From: Bradyrhizobium cytisi
GTDB lineage: Bacteria; Pseudomonadota; Alphaproteobacteria; Rhizobiales; Xanthobacteraceae
Direction: 5' to 3'
DNA: 64,000 nucleotides
Assembly (NCBI RefSeq): GCF_008123515.1
Contig: NZ_VSSR01000029.1
Coordinates: 1 to 64,000, forward strand
Shown here: positions 61,869-64,000 of the stretch, one piece after another
How the letters are laid out: each line of letters opens with the position of its first letter
Numbering within the stretch: position 1 is the first letter of the stretch
Notes under the pieces: generated by a model
The model's input: the letters and a program-made list of their open reading frames with translations, nothing else
Told to the model about the DNA's origin: nothing
Databases searched by the model: none
Made by a program: the position numbers and the translations under genes

Positions 61869-63380
61869 ATGAATGCTGAAACGGAACTGAAATTCCGCGT
61901 CGCACCGCGAAGCTTGTCATCCGTCTTGCGGACCGGCGCAAACGGACGTGGGCGCGAACGGGCAGAACAGGCGCTCGTATCGACCTACTACGATACGAGC
62001 AAGCACAAGCTCAGGCGGCATGGTCTCACGCTCCGGGTCCGCAAGGTTGACGGACGCTACGTGCAGACCGTGAAAGCGGGCAACGCGGGAAGCGTTACGC
62101 GCGGCGAATGGGAGAATGAGGTCGCAGGCGCGAGACCGGAGCTCGAGAAGGCGAGAAAGACGCCGCTCGAGGACCTCACGACCAAGAAACTTTCCCGCAA
62201 GCTCAAGCCGGTCTTCCGGACCGAGGTTCGTCGCACCACGCAGACCAGGCGGGTCCGAAACAGCCAGATCGAACTCGCCGTCGACCGCGGCCGGATCGGC
62301 GCGGGACCGCGGGCGCGGCCGATCGCCGAGCTCGAGCTGGAATTGAAGTCCGGAGACGTCGCAGACCTGTTCCGGCTGGCACGCAATGTCGAGCGCAAAG
62401 CGGGCGCCGAGCTCGATCTCCGTTCGAAAGGCGAACGAGGTTACCAGTACGCCACAGGCGGCGGCCGCGGGGCGCAACGCGCCGAACCGATCGAGCTGAA
62501 GTCCGAACTCTCGCCGCGCGATGCGTTCCGGGTTATCGCGCTTTCGACGCTGCGTCATTTCACGGCCAACGCCGATCCGGTGCGCGACCAGGACTCCGAG
62601 GGAGTGCATCAGATGCGCGTCGGCCTGCGGCGGCTGCGTGCGGCCATCTCGTTGTTCGACGATATCCTGCCACGGGCGAGCACAGCACGGGTGAAGACCG
62701 AACTAAAGTGGCTTACTGACGAACTGGCACCGGCACGTGAAATCGACGTGTTCTTGAAGGAAAGCGTTCAACCGGTCGCCGAAAAGGGCGTTCCGAAGCG
62801 GGGCGCGCGCGCGCTCCGCGAGAAATTCTCCAGACAACGAGCGGCGGCCTTCGGACGTGCCCGCAATGCGGTGACGTCGGCCCGTTACCGCCGCCTGCTG
62901 ATCGACGTGATCGAGTGGATCGAAACTGGACAGTCTCGCGCCGATGATGACCGGTCGATCACCGCCTACGCCGCGGCAGTGCTCGACCGGCGCCTCCGGA
63001 AGGCTCGAAAGCAGGGCATGCGCCTGAACGATCTCGACGCGACGCAGCGCCACAAGCTGAGGATCAGGATCAAGAAGATCCGCTATGCCGTCGACTTCTT
63101 CAGAAGCCTCTACGGCAATCGCGCCCGGCAGCGGCTCGCGGATCTTTCCGACCGGCTGAAGCGGATTCAGTCTGCCCTCGGATCGCTCAATGACTTCATG
63201 GCGCACCGCGAATTGGCGATGGAAGCGGCGTTGGCAGCGCCGCCTGCGAACCGGCGCGCCCAGGCGTTCGCATCGGGATTCATCGTCGGCCAGGAACACG
63301 AGACCGCGGTCGGGCTGAGGAAGGACGCCGCGAAGGAGCTGCATCGGTTGCGGCGCCTGCGCGTCGATCCCGACGGCTGA
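61869..63380 (+). CDS. CYTH-CHAD domain protein (inorganic polyphosphate/triphosphatase type)
   Basis: 503-residue protein. The N-terminal about 200 residues form a CYTH domain with the hallmark ETELKFRV (ExExK) and basic strands typical of triphosphate tunnel enzymes. The C-terminal about 290 residues form a CHAD domain, helical and basic, with repeated conserved His/Arg (VHQMRVGLRRLRAAISLFDD, HKLRIRIKKIRYAVDF). CHAD binds polyphosphate. ATG 61869 is given; a TTG at 61842 would add nine residues. It is followed 87 bases later by a phosphate transporter gene. Confidence 0.92.
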   Translation: MNAETELKFRVAPRSLSSVLRTGANGRGRERAEQALVSTYYDTSKHKLRRHGLTLRVRKVDGRYVQTVKAGNAGSVTRGEWENEVAGARPELEKARKTPLEDLTTKKLSRKLKPVFRTEVRRTTQTRRVRNSQIELAVDRGRIGAGPRARPIAELELELKSGDVADLFRLARNVERKAGAELDLRSKGERGYQYATGGGRGAQRAEPIELKSELSPRDAFRVIALSTLRHFTANADPVRDQDSEGVHQMRVGLRRLRAAISLFDDILPRASTARVKTELKWLTDELAPAREIDVFLKESVQPVAEKGVPKRGARALREKFSRQRAAAFGRARNAVTSARYRRLLIDVIEWIETGQSRADDDRSITAYAAAVLDRRLRKARKQGMRLNDLDATQRHKLRIRIKKIRYAVDFFRSLYGNRARQRLADLSDRLKRIQSALGSLNDFMAHRELAMEAALAAPPANRRAQAFASGFIVGQEHETAVGLRKDAAKELHRLRRLRVDPDG

Positions 63381-63467
63381 GTCACAAATCTGAAAGCAGC
63401 GCCGGGACGCCGCGACGTCCGGGTTCACAGGGATCATTGCTGACCGACCGACCAACGAGCAATCCAC

Positions 63468-64000
63468 ATGTCCGATCTTGCACTGAACGATCGACCGCGG
63501 GGCTCCGAGTCCGCCGCGAAACCCGACCTCGATCGCAAGCCGCATGTGAGCGTGGTCGCGGCCTTCCTGCTCTTCCTGGTCAGCGGGATCGGCTACGCCG
63601 CCTATGGCGTGTTCACCGACACGCATAACGTGGGCGAGCCGCTTGCGCTCGGTGCTCTGCTCCTCCTCGGCGTCGCCCTCATGATCGCGCTCGGGTTTGA
63701 GTTCGTGAATGGATTCCACGACACCGCGAATGCGGTGGCGACCGTCATCTATACGCACAGCCTTCCACCGCTGACCGCGGTGATCTGGTCGGGCGCGTTC
63801 AATTTCCTCGGCGTGCTGGTCTCCACCGGTGCGGTGGCCTACAGCGTGATCACGCTCCTGCCCGTCGACCTGATCCTTAATGTCGGCAGCACCGCCGGTT
63901 ACGCCATGATCTTTGCGTTGTTGATCGCGGCGATGATCTGGAATCTGGCGACGTGGTCGATGGGCATCCCGAACAGCTCCTCGCATTGCCTGATCGGCTC
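63468..64000 (+). CDS. inorganic phosphate transporter, PiT family (partial)
   Basis: First 177 codons of a PiT-type low-affinity phosphate/metal symporter; the gene runs off the right edge. After a polar N-terminus (residues 1-24) there are membrane spans, then the family signature in FEFVNGFHDTANAVATVIYT around residues 80-99. A further conserved SMGIPNSSSHCLIGS stretch is at the edge. The longer polar leader and extra N-terminal spans fit the PitA-like subgroup of rhizobia. Just downstream of the CYTH-CHAD gene, consistent with phosphate homeostasis. Confidence 0.92.
   Translation, partial: MSDLALNDRPRGSESAAKPDLDRKPHVSVVAAFLLFLVSGIGYAAYGVFTDTHNVGEPLALGALLLLGVALMIALGFEFVNGFHDTANAVATVIYTHSLPPLTAVIWSGAFNFLGVLVSTGAVAYSVITLLPVDLILNVGSTAGYAMIFALLIAAMIWNLATWSMGIPNSSSHCLIG

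Noticed and set aside
63381..63467. Pho box before the phosphate transporter
   Set aside because: GTCACAAATCTGA has only a weak match to one half of the CTGTCAT repeat; not enough for a claim.

Overview
The window is high-GC chromosomal DNA from an alphaproteobacterium of the order Hyphomicrobiales, most likely Bradyrhizobium or a close relative. The evidence is the gene content (TRAP and ABC importers, Sox sulfur-oxidation genes, a cyo quinol oxidase, PuuD, a fused indolepyruvate:ferredoxin oxidoreductase), tightly overlapping operons with GTG/TTG starts, and dispersed palindromes of a type I associate with Bradyrhizobium. No species claim is made. Bases 1-19 match the Tn5/Nextera transposase mosaic end, so the left edge looks like untrimmed library adapter. 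The right edge cuts a phosphate transporter gene.

Layout. 0-6.2 kb: a TRAP importer (dctP and a fused dctQM), a Tam-like methyltransferase, an SDR without the usual catalytic Tyr, and an AraC regulator. 6.7-11.8 kb: a second AraC regulator, then a co-directional run of a Tat-type alpha/beta hydrolase broken by a small deletion, a FAD oxidoreductase, an MBL hydrolase and an SDR. 11.9-19.4 kb: an accessory-looking stretch with a LuxR regulator, an eroded tyrosine recombinase, a large repeat-rich autotransporter, a Ku C-terminal remnant, a lipocalin-like protein, a start-less ORF and a dispersed repeat. 19.5-24.9 kb: a DHA2 drug exporter, a membrane-anchored protein with a phospholipase-A2-like motif, and a B12-binding radical SAM enzyme. 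25.2-31.2 kb: a seven-gene operon coupling a two-subunit molybdenum hydroxylase to soxF-X-Y-Z-A. 31.2-36 kb: an ABC importer without an ATPase, and a divergent SDR/TetR pair with a palindromic operator. 36-41 kb: an S9 peptidase and a two-gene biuret-hydrolase-like/permease operon.

41-50.6 kb: the indolepyruvate:ferredoxin oxidoreductase, a FAD dehydrogenase, a signal-less HtrA-like protease, a GMC oxidoreductase with a small partner, and a nuclease-like secreted protein. 50.8-54.8 kb: cyoABCD. 55-64 kb: an SDR, a PQQ-type sugar dehydrogenase, PuuD urate hydroxylase with a cytochrome c tail, a VOC protein, a hypothetical/HGGxSTG gene pair, a metallophosphoesterase, a CYTH-CHAD protein and the start of a PiT phosphate transporter.

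Working together: the main functional units are the Sox/Mo-hydroxylase operon (periplasmic redox chemistry on a sulfur compound and possibly an organic substrate), the biuret-type nitrogen salvage pair, the cyo terminal oxidase, and the CYTH-CHAD/PiT phosphate unit. No tRNA, rRNA, CRISPR array or complete insertion sequence was seen. The most unusual items are the Mo-hydroxylase/Sox fusion operon with a non-canonical SoxY tail, the PLA2-motif membrane protein, the Tyr-less SDR and the several gene remnants.
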